From: Diplosphaera chodatii
Taxonomy: Eukaryota; Chlorophyta; Trebouxiophyceae; Prasiolales; Stichococcaceae
Direction: 5' to 3'
DNA: 64,000 nt
NCBI GenBank assembly: GCA_032358165.1
Contig: JAALGY010000059.1
Coordinates: forward strand, 1,054,001 to 1,118,000
The notes under the pieces were generated by a model. It saw nothing but the letters and a program-made list of their open reading frames with translations. It did not search any database and had not been told where the DNA came from. This document shows positions 1 to 11,195 of the stretch, piece by piece; within the stretch, counting starts at the first letter, position 1; every line of letters begins with the position of its first letter. A program made the position numbers and the translations under genes.

Positions 1-934
1 GAACCTGGTTTTGCGCAGGTAGGGTACAGGCCAGGGCAGGTGGCCTGCCATACAGCTCACACCCAATCATGTTCTTTCGTGCGTCCAGCTGGGCAGCACA
101 TACCTGTGTCAGCGAGCCGGAAGCATCCTCCAGGGCGGGGACCAGTGTGACCGTCGCAAAGAACCCGCACAGCAGGAAGAGCACGTCCAGGCCCTTCACA
201 CCCTGCAGCGGCCCACCGGCAGACGGCCACTGCTGGGACGCCTTGTCAATATATAGGTATTGATGTCACTGGTAAGATTCAACAAAACTGGGGCGCGGAG
301 CTGCCCTGGCACCTACAGCGGCAGCTGCCCCTCGTTACATGTGACTGGCTCTCGTCATGCCGCCCAGCCAGACAAGTCAGGTGCACCTCTCATTCGGCGC
401 TTCACCTGCAGGATGGGCAGGATGGCGGCGGGCCGGCGGCGCAGCGCCTCATGCAGCCCCTCGCCAAAGTGCACGCGCGACTGGAAGAAGTGCACAGCCT
501 GCAGCAGATGACCGTCAGCGTCCGCCTTGACTGATGCACAGCACACGCCGAAGTAGGTGGCCATCAATGTGGCGTTGCTGCATATTGCTGCAGTATTTGC
601 GCAATGTTGCTGCACCGGCTGCGCAGCCGCCACTGTGCGCACCGATTCAGGCACATCCATCATGCTGTTGCTGGTCCAGTGCGAGCTTGGCTGCAGAGAC
701 GCTCCAATATCCTCACAGATGTATGGAAGCAAGATTTCAGCAGCCCCCGCGCAGGTCCCGCACCATGATCCAGACGCAGGCCAGCACGCGCACGCCATTA
801 AGCGGCAGCATGGCGCGGCGCAGAGCTGCTGTCTGTGGCGCGCTGTCACGTACAGCCTCCGGTGTTGTTGGTTGCACAACGTGCTGCATATGACGCCCAA
901 GTGAAGCACTGGACGGCGTGCCAAGGCGATCCAT
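1..934 (-). CDS. acyltransferase-3-like membrane protein, N-terminal part (runs off left edge)
   Basis: Three exons read leftward at 934-764, 498-406 and 229-104. All joins are phase 0 at ATG|GTGCGG, CAG|GTGAAG and CAG|GTATGT. The joined protein starts with about 45 residues lacking clear features. It then has a first membrane helix containing LNGVRVLACVWIM, closely followed by a His, as in the LDGLRALA...H helix of acyltransferase-3/NRF-6 family proteins, where that His is the catalytic candidate. A basic RRRPAAILPILQ stretch and a second helix, GLDVLFLLCGFFATVTL, resemble the family's 'DLFFVLSGF' helix. The family transfers acyl groups at membranes; the substrate cannot be told from this fragment. 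The start at 934 is the ATG opening this frame, but an earlier exon is possible. The rest of the gene lies beyond base 1. Family assignment rests on helix patterns only. Confidence 0.5.
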
Positions 935-1896
935 CGTCACTGCATGCCAGGATCAGAGAGCCAGGTCAGCAAGCAGAGCTGGGGAGGCAACAATCCAACC
1001 ACAACAACGTGCATAGAAACCTGTATGTGGCTGATAAACTAAAATTCAACGTTCAACAGCTGGGTTGGGCTACAAACCAGCACAAAGGACATGCGGTGAT
1101 GAGATGTGTTCTGCAGTGCATGTCGCACACGCACATGGAGAGTTCCTGAGGCAGTGTGAGCCCATCACAACCTGTCCAGGGACGCATATCCGGCGTCGAT
1201 TCGGCAACAGGATTGATCGGTCTGTTGGTGTGGCCCATTGCCGTCTCGCGACGGGACCATGTACGGAGCATGTCGTTCACTCTCAAACGTTTCTGGGATC
1301 ACGTGAAGCAATCTGAACTCTGTGCCAGATGGAGCACACACCTGTCCAAGGGTTGCGGCACGATGATTGATGAGATTGTTAGATGTACTGCTCGATCTGT
1401 TTCGGTTGCCGCTGGTTTCGCGGGCCTCAGGCTGCGGCGGAGTGGTCCACTGGCAGAGGCACACACCGCAGCATGCACTGCCAGCTGTGATGACGAGTGC
1501 TGCGAGCTCCTCTTGGACCCAGAGCGTCTGCACGCCTGGAATGCAAACGACTGCGTCGGAGCTTAGGCCTGCTAATGAACCACATTGTTGCCGAAGCCAA
1601 GTGTCCACTGTTTCTCGGTCACAATTGCTTCCTGCCGCCGCATGGCTGACAAATTTATCCCGCGATTTGTCAAGTTCACGCCCGTATACACCTCTGTGAC
1701 ATCTACAGACGGCGAGATGTAGCCATCGTCTCAGGCGCAGCCGCATGTCAGGCCTCCTAATGCATGAGGCGCCATGCATTGCTGCACAGCCGCACGGGCG
1801 CCGCAGCATGTGCATGCGCAACTGAGCACCCCTTGCTGTGCAAACGCTCAGCTGATACGCAAGCACAGCAGACCGCAGCGCTTGAGATGTATAGCC
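935..1896. other. divergent intergenic region
   Basis: About 960 bases lie between the starts of the acyltransferase-like gene (-) and the methyltransferase gene (+), so both promoters should lie here. Open frames exist on both strands, but they are rich in Cys, Arg and Ala and match no domain I recognise. No clear TATA box or repeat was seen. Confidence 0.5.
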
Positions 1897-3810
1897 ATGA
1901 CAGCGGCGGACCCACGTACAGGGGCGGGTGCGGCATACAAGGAGCGCGTGCGCGACATGTGGCGGCGGCGCGGCCCCGGCTACGACGCCAACAACGCCCT
2001 GCAGCCGCCGCTGTGCGCGCGGCTGGTGCAGATCGCGGACGTAACCCCGGGCGCGGCGGTCCTGGACGTCTGCTGCGGCACCGGCACCGTCGCATTTGAC
2101 GCCGCCGCCAGGGCCGGCCCGGGTGGCCGAGTCGTCGGCGTGGACATCTCCGAAGCCATGCTGGCCCAGGTGCCAACAAAACTGCAGCCATCCTGCTAGT
2201 TGCAAGCAGATGGCTGCCCTATAGTATTCGCCAGCTGTGGCGCTCCCACTTCAAATGCAAATGGCAACATTGTACCGGCAACATCCATTGCACTTCTGCG
2301 CATGCAGGCACGGGCCAAGGCGGGCAGCATGGCGGCCGGCAGCGCGCCCGTGGAGTTCCTGCTGCAGGACGCGGAAGCGGCGGACTTTCCGGACGCCGCC
2401 TTCGACCTCGTCCTGTGCTCCAACGGCATGGCGTACCTTGAGGTGCCCTGCTGAAGTGCGGCGTGCCCGATGCGCCTTTCGCTCTACAATGTCAGCCTCT
2501 CGGTGCCCAGCAGCATTGGCAAACTAGGTGCAATTGCGGGTGCCTGCCAAGTTTTATGCCGCCAGGTTTTATTATGGTGGGAATTGCATGTCAGGACAAG
2601 GATGCTTCGGTGGCCCAGTTCAGGCGCTGGCTGCGGCCCGGCGGGCGGCTGGTCTTCAACAACCCACTGGTGAGCTGGCAGTTGGGCCACTGCACAGTCG
2701 CATCAACTGTGCCTTGTTCCCTGCTACAAGGCTGTGCGGCTGAAGCATGCTGACAGCGCCTTGTTTGAGGGTTTGGCTGGCACACTGGTCCCTGGATCTG
2801 AAGACAGCCCCGGGTGGCAGCTGCACCCTCAAAACCCAGCAGCCGAGTTTAGTCTATCCCACTAGCAGCTCCTGTGCCACTGCTGTCGGCACTCTAGTGC
2901 TACATCATGCCCCTGCAGGCGCCAATGATACCCGTGACGGACATCATCACGCGCATGGCGGCAGAGCGCTACGGGGCCTCCTTCCCCGACGCCGGCGGCG
3001 CCCTCGGCAGCGAGGAGAACATCCGCCGCATCCTCGGCGCGGCGGGCTTCACCAACATCCAGGTATGTGGGGAGCAGCCTCCGGGAGCGCATCATCGTTC
3101 TCGGGCGCTGCTGGTCTTTGAGGCTCGCCCTTTTCAGGGGCACCTGCAGTCAGCAGGCCCATTACCGAGCCGTCACATGGCGCAGATACCGTCATTTGTG
3201 CTGATGTTAGTTATCCACAAGCCAGCGTCAGTGTTCAGAAACCAGAGACACGTGGAGAGTGGCAGTATTGTCCTCGGGAGCAACGAGTGCGGGCGGTCAT
3301 GCGCCTGCAGGTGAGCCAGAGTGCAGAGGAGCGGCCCGGCCGTGGCGAGAGCCCCGAGGAGTGGGCGGCCTGGGCCTTCAACCTGATGCGCGACTTCCCC
3401 ACGGCGCCCATGCACCTGCAGCTCAGCGAGCAGCAGGTGGACGCTCCTTCCATCTGCTGCGGTCTGCACCAGCTCTCACAAGGAGCTGCTGCCAGCATTC
3501 AGAGTGCTACTCTTCCCATCACTCGCCGCAAGTCAGCCTGCATCCTCTGAGCAACAGCGGCTGCCTGGCGCTGGCCTGAGCTTCCACGCGATCCTGTCAG
3601 CGGCTCTGGCCTGCCACGCGGACTCAAATTCAGGCAGACAAGCTGCAACAGAACAGCGTGCTGTGGTAACACTGTCGCTCGTCCTCTGTGCAGACTGAGG
3701 AGCTGCGGGCCGCATACATGCCGGAGGCTGTGGCGATGGCGCAAGGTTGGCGGCGGGAAGAGGGCATCGTGTCGCCGTACACCATGCTGTGGGCAGTGGC
3801 AACACCCTGA
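1897..3810 (+). CDS. class I SAM-dependent methyltransferase (UbiE-like)
   Basis: Six exons, 1897-2169, 2308-2442, 2595-2669, 2919-3062, 3311-3436 and 3694-3810, join with every intron in phase 0 and give 289 codons plus a stop. Motif I is VLDVCCGTGTVAFDAA, the glycine-rich SAM loop. It is followed by the acidic strand end VVGVDISEAML. A later FDLVLCSNGMAYL matches motif II/post-II, and FRRWLRPGGRLVFNNPL is the usual 'LKPGGRLV' motif III. The C-terminal third (SEENIRRILGAAGFTNIQ and beyond) matches the cap of UbiE/Coq5-type small-molecule methyltransferases. The start is the first ATG before the SAM fold, and no clear targeting peptide is visible. The substrate is unknown. Exon 4 is the least secure join, because a short frame at about 2730-2850 could add residues. 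Confidence 0.8.
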
Positions 3811-3914
3811 TATAACAGCAGTGGCAGACTGAACCCGCAAACAGCGCCTGCTAGTAGCTGGCAAGGCGGTAGGGTGTCACTGCACACCATGCTGTGGGCG
3901 ATTGCAACAGCCTG
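3769..3914 (+). repeat. imperfect direct duplication of the methyltransferase gene tail
   Basis: The last about 40 coding bases, ending at the stop at 3810, recur at about 3871-3914. Both copies carry the core CACCATGCTGTGGGC and end in a CCTGA-type stop context. The second copy lies in the 3' untranslated region and is diverged. Confidence 0.6.
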
Positions 3915-4927
3915 ACGCCTGGCGTCGGGGCCCAAGCTGATGGTCGAAGCTGGCCAGACATTTTGACACCACTACGCCACACAGACCATGTGGAGTCAGG
4001 CATGTACATCAGGAGGCGGCGCTGCAATGGCAGCACTCGGTAGCTGAACCCATGGCCTCTCTACTGTGGGAGCGCAATGTACAGGATGTCCTTCAAAGGT
4101 CGTCTCTCTTTCTCCAACTCTCAGGGAGCTATGACTGTAGCAAATTGGTTGGTGCAGCTGGGCACCTGTGTGCGCACTGCAGCATTCAGCATTGCGTTGT
4201 CATCGTCAGTAACATTTGGCAACAAGCTCGTGTTCTTGTTGTGTTTTCATGCGGCAGATGATTTGAGCTGTGCATCTGTGCTTCACGGTGCTTCACAAGT
4301 GGCAGACCATTTTCCTGCTGCGCCCTTTTGCAAGCCGCAGAGTACACAGTAAGAACTGTGCGCAGTAGGACCTGTAGGGTGCACAGAGTGCACAGCAGGA
4401 ACTGTAGGGTGCTGTGTGACATGTAACTTTTGAGTGTTGATGCTTTCACCCATGCTTCCACTGATACGCCGCCAGATGCATAGTCACTACCTGTTCAACT
4501 GCTGGCAGACACCAACTGCAACAAGCCATGAATGCCGAGGTCTGTCGATGTACAAATACACTCATCTGCGGTAAATCTTCAGGGTCAGCAGCGACTGAGG
4601 AACGGCAACAACATTTCGTGACAGCCTCGTGCTGACGCCGCAGGCGTGGCTGTGCAGAATGCTGCCGCCGATGCAAGAGTGGTGCACATGAATGGTGCCC
4701 GTGTGCCTCCCTGAGCACCTGAGGCATGCCTCAGCAATGCCAAGCAGCCTGTCAGTATCGCACAGCCTTGCCAGCGGTCACCACCACGGCCAGACGCCCG
4801 GCTGCCCAGCCGACCCGCCATCTGCAGATGCTTTGTAGGCATTGACGCCGCTGCATCCCAGGGCTGCTGGCCCTGGGTGCTGACAGCTACGAGTCTCGGA
4901 CGACTTGCAGCAGTGGCTGGCTCCGGG
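3811..4927. other. convergent intergenic region
   Basis: This 1.1 kb lies between the 3' ends of the methyltransferase (+) and NFU (-) genes and should hold both 3' untranslated regions. It contains the duplicated coding tail and a short repeated string CTGTAGGGTGC at about 4372 and 4401. A TGTAA (the algal poly(A) signal) occurs near 4423. No supported gene was found. Confidence 0.5.
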
Positions 4928-6931
4928 TCAGTTGACCAGCTGCACCGCGGCGATGCTGGGAATCCGTTCCCGCAGCTTCTGTGTCACTGCCACCCGGACG
5001 GTCATGACCTGCGCATGGCATGCCATGGCATCCACAGTCATACAGCTGAGCAGCGCGGTGTACACCAGATCTTGCAGCGACCAGCGCTGCACAGGCTCGA
5101 CAACATATTGCAGCTCTGCAAGAGGCCTGCTGCCCGTCACTGAGCAGCTGCCTGTGCATGCGCCCTCACGTGCAACACGACGGCCCGAGAGGCGCATGGC
5201 AAGGCATGGCAGTGCGGTGTTGGTCTCGGTCCTCCTCACCTTGGCCGCGGGGCCGGTGATGCGCACTTTGCAGATGGGGCCGTCCAGGCCGACGTGCTCC
5301 AGGCCGCCGCCGCCCGTGCCTATTAGGTATGGCCTGATCTCATCCAGCACCTGCATGAGAAGCATGGCCTGCTTCGAAATTTCCGACCGAGGTAGGTGCA
5401 AGCACAGCCGCTGGCAACCGGCCGTGGCAGTTGCAGGCTGTGGCGCCAGTGACTCTCATGAAAAGCAGATCTGCACACATCTTCTTGCCCCGAGTGCCCA
5501 GTTTGCCGGCGGTCCAGATTGGGTACAGCAGTACTGTATTGCCACGACTCGGGCAGCATCAAAGTGCACTGCAGCCGACCAGCTTGCTATGTCAACCATT
5601 GCAGGCATAGCAGCAGCAGCCAATTTGGCTGCGCTTTGGGTCGCCTGGGGCTGACACACGCACAGAGCAGCCACCCTGGGGCGCAGCCCGCACCTGCTCC
5701 ACATTGTCGTCCGTGAGCTCCATGCCGGCCTGCTCGTCCATGACCTGCTCCACCTCCAGAATCTCCTGCGGCAGCCCGCACCAAAGTCGTCAGCACCCGT
5801 CGCAGCCGCGGAGAGCCTGGCGGGCTGTGCAAATCATGCTTGGTCGAGACCGACTGCCACATGTGGTCACGTCCACAGCAACCAGAGCAGCCGGGGTGCT
5901 CAGTTGCGCTGGGTGCCACCCACCGGAATCTTTTCCATGAGGCGGCGCTTGATGCCCATCGTCATGGTCGTCAGCGCTGACGGGCAGCTGCCGCAGGCAC
6001 CCTGCAGTGGATATGCTGTAATGTCAGCTCAAGGGCTCCACTGCATGACACGCAACGCAGACCTGCTGCTGGCAGTGACCCCGATGCCGCACTTGCAGTA
6101 TAACCTTACAAGCGCATGAAAACACGACGTGTCGGCATGCTGCACAGTGCGCGGGCTGACCTGCAGGCGTAGGTACACCACAGGGCCGTCGATCTCCACA
6201 AACTCCACATTGCCGCCGTCTGACATGAGGTACGGCCGTACCTGCAGGAGCATCAGGTGGCCGTCAGTACAGTCTAGCAGTTGGCAGCGCTTGTCGTGGC
6301 AGCTCGGGGAGTGTGAGTTCCACCAGCTGATGCGCAGTACATGAACGTCCGCACCGCTGCAGCAAGCCCCAGAGTAGGCATGCTGCAGGTTGGCACAGCT
6401 CGGCACGCGCAGTCAACACCGGACTCAGGCGTCTGCCCTCACCTCGTCCAGCACCATCTCCACGTTCTCCTCCGTCAGCTCCAGGGCGCCATCCACCGCA
6501 GCAGACGCCACCCGCACCTCAACTGCAAACATTGTCAGGCACCTTGGCGTCAGCATGAGACGTGCATGCAGCACGACCATGAGGTGCACAAGGACGAGAG
6601 TGTGTAAGGGTTGCTCGTCAAAACAATACTGTCTGGCAACAATATGGTCTGTGGGCTGTGGTTGCACACCTCTGCGCCGCGCGGCGACGCTGTCAAGGGT
6701 TGCGCCGGCGAACGATGCTGCAGCTGCCGATGTGAGGCGGGCTTCGTGCCGTTGGTGAGCCGCTGAATTGTCTGTGTGACCGCTGCCGTGTGCTGCAGCC
6801 GCTGTTGAGGGCACAAGATGGTGGGTGGCAGCTGCCCGATGCCTGGGCTGCCTTTGCTGCCTGTGCGACGCTGCAAAAGCTGACGCTGCATGAGACGAGC
6901 TCAATGCAGTACCGGATGCCTGCGGATGCAT
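4928..6931 (-). CDS. plastid NifU-like Fe-S scaffold protein (NFU1/2/3 type, two Nfu domains)
   Basis: Seven exons read right to left. The first is Ala/Ser/His-rich with Arg and few acids, as expected of a plastid transit peptide. The first Nfu domain runs from [14 protein letters not shown] through [19 protein letters not shown] to GACGSCPS, which carries the CxxC that binds a [4Fe-4S] cluster. A second Nfu domain follows: [16 protein letters not shown] (exon 5350-5240) and [19 protein letters not shown] (exon 5008-4928), and it lacks CxxC. This order, active then degenerate domain, is that of plant chloroplast NFU1-3, which pass Fe-S clusters to photosystem I and other stromal proteins. The stop is at 4928-4930. 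The start at 6931 is the first ATG of the presequence frame; the transit-peptide exon boundary is uncertain. Divergent from the FAD monooxygenase gene. Confidence 0.9.
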
Positions 6932-7493
6932 GCTGACGCCCAGCCTACCTCGAATAGGTGCTGCAGCACAAAAACGGGGCGTGTCCCTGTGCAGCCTACA
7001 CGTAGAGACGCTTCTCAGAACGCTGCTTTGCTGCGTTGATTGGAGTAATTGGCAGTGATATGATGATTGATGCGCTGCGGCGAGCTTACGACCTTACGAG
7101 GCTGTGAAATTAGGCCATCCAGCGGGGAGCAGCAGAGGTGCAGATTGCGGGGAACGGCCTGAGTGTTCTAAACCCTAATATGCAGTTCACGCGGACTGTC
7201 GTGACCCCATTGATCGCTTTGATGCCCATCACTGATCGTTGAATTCTGCGCGACACCCTCATGTTCCGGACATGCAAGCACCGCCAGCGCATGTACGTTT
7301 CCCGCTCAGGCAAACTGGAACGATCAGAAGGCATGCTCTGGTATCGCGTCATGCATGCCGCTGAATAAGCAGCGGCGGGACAACAGACAACAGACCCTCA
7401 GCAGTGGTGCGCTCACTGCACAAGCGCAGCAGGTGCACAGCAATTTGGCATAGGACCACCATCACGGCTAAGAGCAGCTCGCAGAAAGCAGCA
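6932..7493. promoter_or_regulatory. divergent promoter region between NFU and FAD monooxygenase genes
   Basis: About 560 bases separate the two start codons, so both promoters should lie here. The region is less GC-rich than the flanking exons. I saw no TATA box or repeat that stands out. Confidence 0.45.
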
Positions 7494-10419
7494 ATGGGTA
7501 GAAAGCCGCATGCGGTTGTTGTCGGTGCTGGTCCTGGGGGCGCTTTGGCGGCCATTGCACTAGCGCAGCAGGGTTGGAGCGTCGACGTTTTCGAGGCCCG
7601 CGAGCAGCCGGACCCAGCCGCCCAGGAGGGCTTCAGGTCCTACGCCATGGTGCGTGCATGCATGCCTATGCATGCGCACAGCATGGTGCCAGACATGCGG
7701 TCCATGATCAGCATGCACAGTGAGTGCTAGCAGACTGCTGGTGGCTGCAGCAGCTGAGTGTGCTTCAGGTATGTAAGATAGAGCTTGCCACGCATCACAG
7801 ATTGTCAACAAGCGCGGCACCCAGGCGCTCAGCACCGCAGGCCTCGACCTGGCGCCGCATCGCAAAGTGCCTTTTGCGGGCGTCTCCGTTCAGGTGGCCA
7901 CGCATGGAGGCAATCCGCAGCGTGCCAAGCTGAACATGCTCCCTCGCTCTGGTGCAACCACGAGTGCAAACCGGCAGCGGGTGCAGCGCCACATTTGGTA
8001 ATCGCTCAGATTGGCAGTGTATGCTGTGCTTGCAGGTCAGCAGGTCCGCGCCAGAGGTGTTCATGCTGCAGTTCCCGAGCATGACCATGTTCGAGGGCCG
8101 CGCAGCCCTGCAGCGGTACGTTGTGGACGAGGCGCGCCGCATTGCACCGGACGACATCGCCTTCCACTTCGGCCAGCCCCTCGCGCAGCTCGACCTGCGC
8201 AGCCGCACCGCACGCTTCGGCGCCGAGGCAGCGGGAAGCAGCGGACGCGGCGGCGAGGCAAGCGCAGCTGCGGGTGTACCAGCAGACAGTGACGGTGGAC
8301 GCGGGCCGGCCGGTGATGCGGGCAGCGTTCAGTACGACCTGCTCGTGGGAGCAGACGGCTTCAACAGCCGCGTCCGCCAGGCCATGGTACAGCAGGTAGC
8401 CAGGGCATGCTGACTGCCTGCAGTTGCACTTTGGCGTGCAGTTGCTGCCTGTCTTGCTTCTTGACGTGTGAATGCTGCTGCCCACATGATGTTGAGAGGC
8501 GGCAGCCGTGTGCGCAGGTTCCCGGCTTCAGAGCAGACGTGCAGGACCTCGGCACGGTGTACAAGTGCTTCCACAGGATCCCGAACGATGGTGTTGCACC
8601 GGTGAGCGAGTGCGGTGGCTGAGGCCACTCAGGCTCGCTGATGGGTGCTGGCTGCCGATGGTTGCTGGCCACTGCTGCGTGAGGTAGCAGGAAGTCGACC
8701 AAATGCACGCGTTCGGACGCAGGTGCCGGAGGGGGAGCCGCACAGCACGCTGGTGCGCATGTGCAGGCTGAACACAATTGCGGGCGACCGAGCCGTGTTC
8801 TGCGTGGTCCGCCGGAACGCCGACACAACCGTCTCGGGCGCCGTCGGGCTCAGGAGCGAGGTGGCCAAGCAGCTGAACAGGTGCGCATGTAAGCGATGCT
8901 GGCTGCCCGCACCCTGCCTGTGCCAGCTTTTACACCCCCCAGCTGCGATCGTGTGTTCCTGAGTGCTACAGTTGTGCGACGCCCTTGCTGTGAGGATGGT
9001 GCTCTGGTGTGCCGCACGCACGGCCATGCTGCTTGTGGCCTGCACCCTGAGAGCTGCGCCCGGCGCCCCTCCCCGCAGCCGGGGGGACTGGGAGGCGGCA
9101 CTGGCGGATGTGCGGATGTCGGACGCGGCGCGCGCCGCAGCAGCGCAGCAGGTGCTGATCTCACACGCGCCCGTTGTGTCGAGTGCTGTCATCTGCTAGC
9201 CGACAGCGTGACCCTGGCCAGCTCTCTGTGTGTCTGGTGTCACAGTGTTGTATCTCATGATGTGCGTTGCAGCTGGCCGCGGCGCCCTGGAGCAGCGCCG
9301 GGGGCCGCGTGCGCTGCTCCGGCCTGTGCGGCCCGGCCGCGGTGCTGATCGGCGACGCGGGCCACGCGGTGTCCTCATCGTGCGCGCTCTGCCCAAGCTG
9401 CTGTAGCTGCTTTGCTTGTAGCCACTATCTGCAGGCGAGGTCAGAGACAGAGGCGCTGTCGACCAAGCACCTGCTGCAGCGCGCCTGTCGTCCTTCAGGG
9501 CGCAGCCGCCCGCTGGCGGTCATGCGCTGCGCTGCAGTCCGGCACACCCTGCAGTGCCGTTGTGAACCCCGTCTGGCCACAGCCGGCAGCGGCGCCGGGG
9601 CACCCTACTGTCTCCGACGCATCGCATGCCACCGCCTTGAACCCTAAACCCTTGTGACGCACCGGCCCCACCCGCAGCCTGGGCGAGGGCGTCAACAGCG
9701 CGCTGGAGGACGCCGCCATCCTGGGCGCAGTTGCGGCCGGCTGCCGGGGCGACGGCGGCGCCGTCGCAGCAGCCTTTGACCGCCGCCGGCGCAAGGTGGC
9801 ATCACAAACACGGGCGGCCTACTGTCCGGGACCTGCCGCATGATACCTGCCACTTTGCACGCATGGGGTGTCCCGCACCAGAGGCTGCACGTCTTACACG
9901 CTGCCATTCTTGTGGCGCCAGCGCATCCAGCCTGCTGCAGGCGGCGCGTGCGCTGGTGGATCTGGACGAGGCGCAGTGGGCGGCGCAGGGGCTGCTGGGC
10001 GCCTGGCACCCGCTGCGGCTGCAGCAGCTCAACCACCGCCTGCTCAGGCGCGTGTTGGGGCCCGCCTGAACGCTCCACGCTGTGTGCACCACCTGGAAAC
10101 CGTTGATCAGAGCACAGCAGCCTGCTGCAGATGACCTGGTGGGCTGCAGCAGGCCATGACGTGCTTGCATGTCAGTGTGATGGGTGGCTGCACTCCGGGA
10201 TGCTGAGGGTTTCACGGCTGGGGCTGCAGCGGCAAGCTGCACGCCTGGTTCCCGCGGCTGTGGGGCCCGCCGCTGATCACGACCATTACGAGGGACGCGC
10301 CGCCCTACCCGGACATGGTGTGGCAGATGCAGCGGGACGCCGCCATATCGCTGGCGCTGGCAGGCGCCGCCGTTGGCGCCCTGGCCATTGCTGGCCGTGC
10401 GGCACTGCAGAGGCTGTAG
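7494..10419 (+). CDS. FAD-dependent monooxygenase, kynurenine 3-monooxygenase-like
   Basis: Exon 1 (7494-7649) encodes AVVVGAGPGGALAAIALAQ, the GxGxxG Rossmann motif, followed by the acidic ribose-binding end VDVFEAR. Exon 2 (from 7801) has RGTQALSTAGL, as in kynurenine 3-monooxygenase. Later exons include DLLVGADGFNSRVRQ (the DG motif) and VLIGDAGHAVSS joined to SLGEGVNSALEDAAILG, the GD motif contacting FAD. The last exon adds FPRLWGPP and a C-terminal hydrophobic helix, SLALAGAAVGALAIAG, consistent with a membrane-anchored form. Kynurenine 3-monooxygenase hydroxylates kynurenine with NADPH and O2. The substrate here is inferred from family resemblance only, and a broader aromatic hydroxylase role is possible. 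The stop is TAG at 10417-10419. Internal exon limits between 8900 and 10100 are uncertain. Confidence 0.65.
9641..9652 (+). repeat. telomere-type CCCTAAA motif in an intron
   Basis: ACCCTAAACCCT lies about 30 bases before the splice acceptor of the exon beginning SLGEGVNSALED in the FAD monooxygenase gene. Confidence 0.6.
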
Positions 10420-11195
10420 ACTGTCGTCCGACAACAGCTCGACATAACCTGCTGCTAGCAGCAGCTGACTTTGTACGTGAGCCCTGCATGTACGAGTGGG
10501 ATTCTGGTCGGTGCCGGCTGTGATGTTTTGCCACCGCTGTATATTGCTGTTGAGAAGAGCTGCTGTTTTAGGAGTTGTGAGCTGTGCTTAGCAGTCTGAT
10601 GATATCTGTTCACAGAGATGGATCTGCGAGGTCACAGGTCATGATCGCATCCTTTCGTCCAATGCGGCATGATGGGGCTTTGTATAGAACGTCTCAGACG
10701 CGTTGTGTCTTGTTGTTGCTTGCACTGTATTGCTGTCAGTGGTGGCCTCGCGGCTGCCAATTGCACAGCCAGCCGCTTGTTGGAGGATTTTAGTGAAAAG
10801 TTGCCTTTGTCACATCAAAGAGACTGCATGTTGTAATACTGTGATGAAACATGCCCACTTCAGGGAGGACAAAGCACTTGGTCCATTGCTGCCGCAAGGT
10901 TCGACACCATGGCATCAGTCACCTTGCAGGTCTACACATTGGAACTGCTTCCCCGCCTTCCTGTAACCTGCATCCATGCATGCTGGGATCATGCACGAGA
11001 TGTGCTGGCATGCCGTGCGCAGACCAGCTTGTGCTTTTGCACTGATACCTGCACTATCGAAGGGAAGTATCACACTAGCTCGCTGCAGGCTCCCTGCACG
11101 TAGCGCGCTGTCTGCGACGTCGTGAGATCGTTGGCATATGAGACAGCACTGCAGCAGTCCCTAGAGACATACCCCGAAGCTTGTAAGTTGCTACT
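10420..11195. other. intergenic region after FAD monooxygenase, before ALIX
   Basis: This should contain the monooxygenase 3' untranslated region and the ALIX promoter. Base composition is lower in GC than the flanking genes. Apart from the TGTAA listed separately, no gene or repeat is supported. Confidence 0.5.
10832..10836 (+). terminator. possible poly(A) signal TGTAA
   Basis: TGTAA is the usual green-algal polyadenylation signal. This is the first one seen downstream of the monooxygenase stop, about 410 bases away, which is long but possible. Confidence 0.3.

Noticed and set aside
1165..2205. 346-codon minus-strand open frame
   Set aside because: It overlaps the methyltransferase first exon in antisense and shows no recognisable motif.
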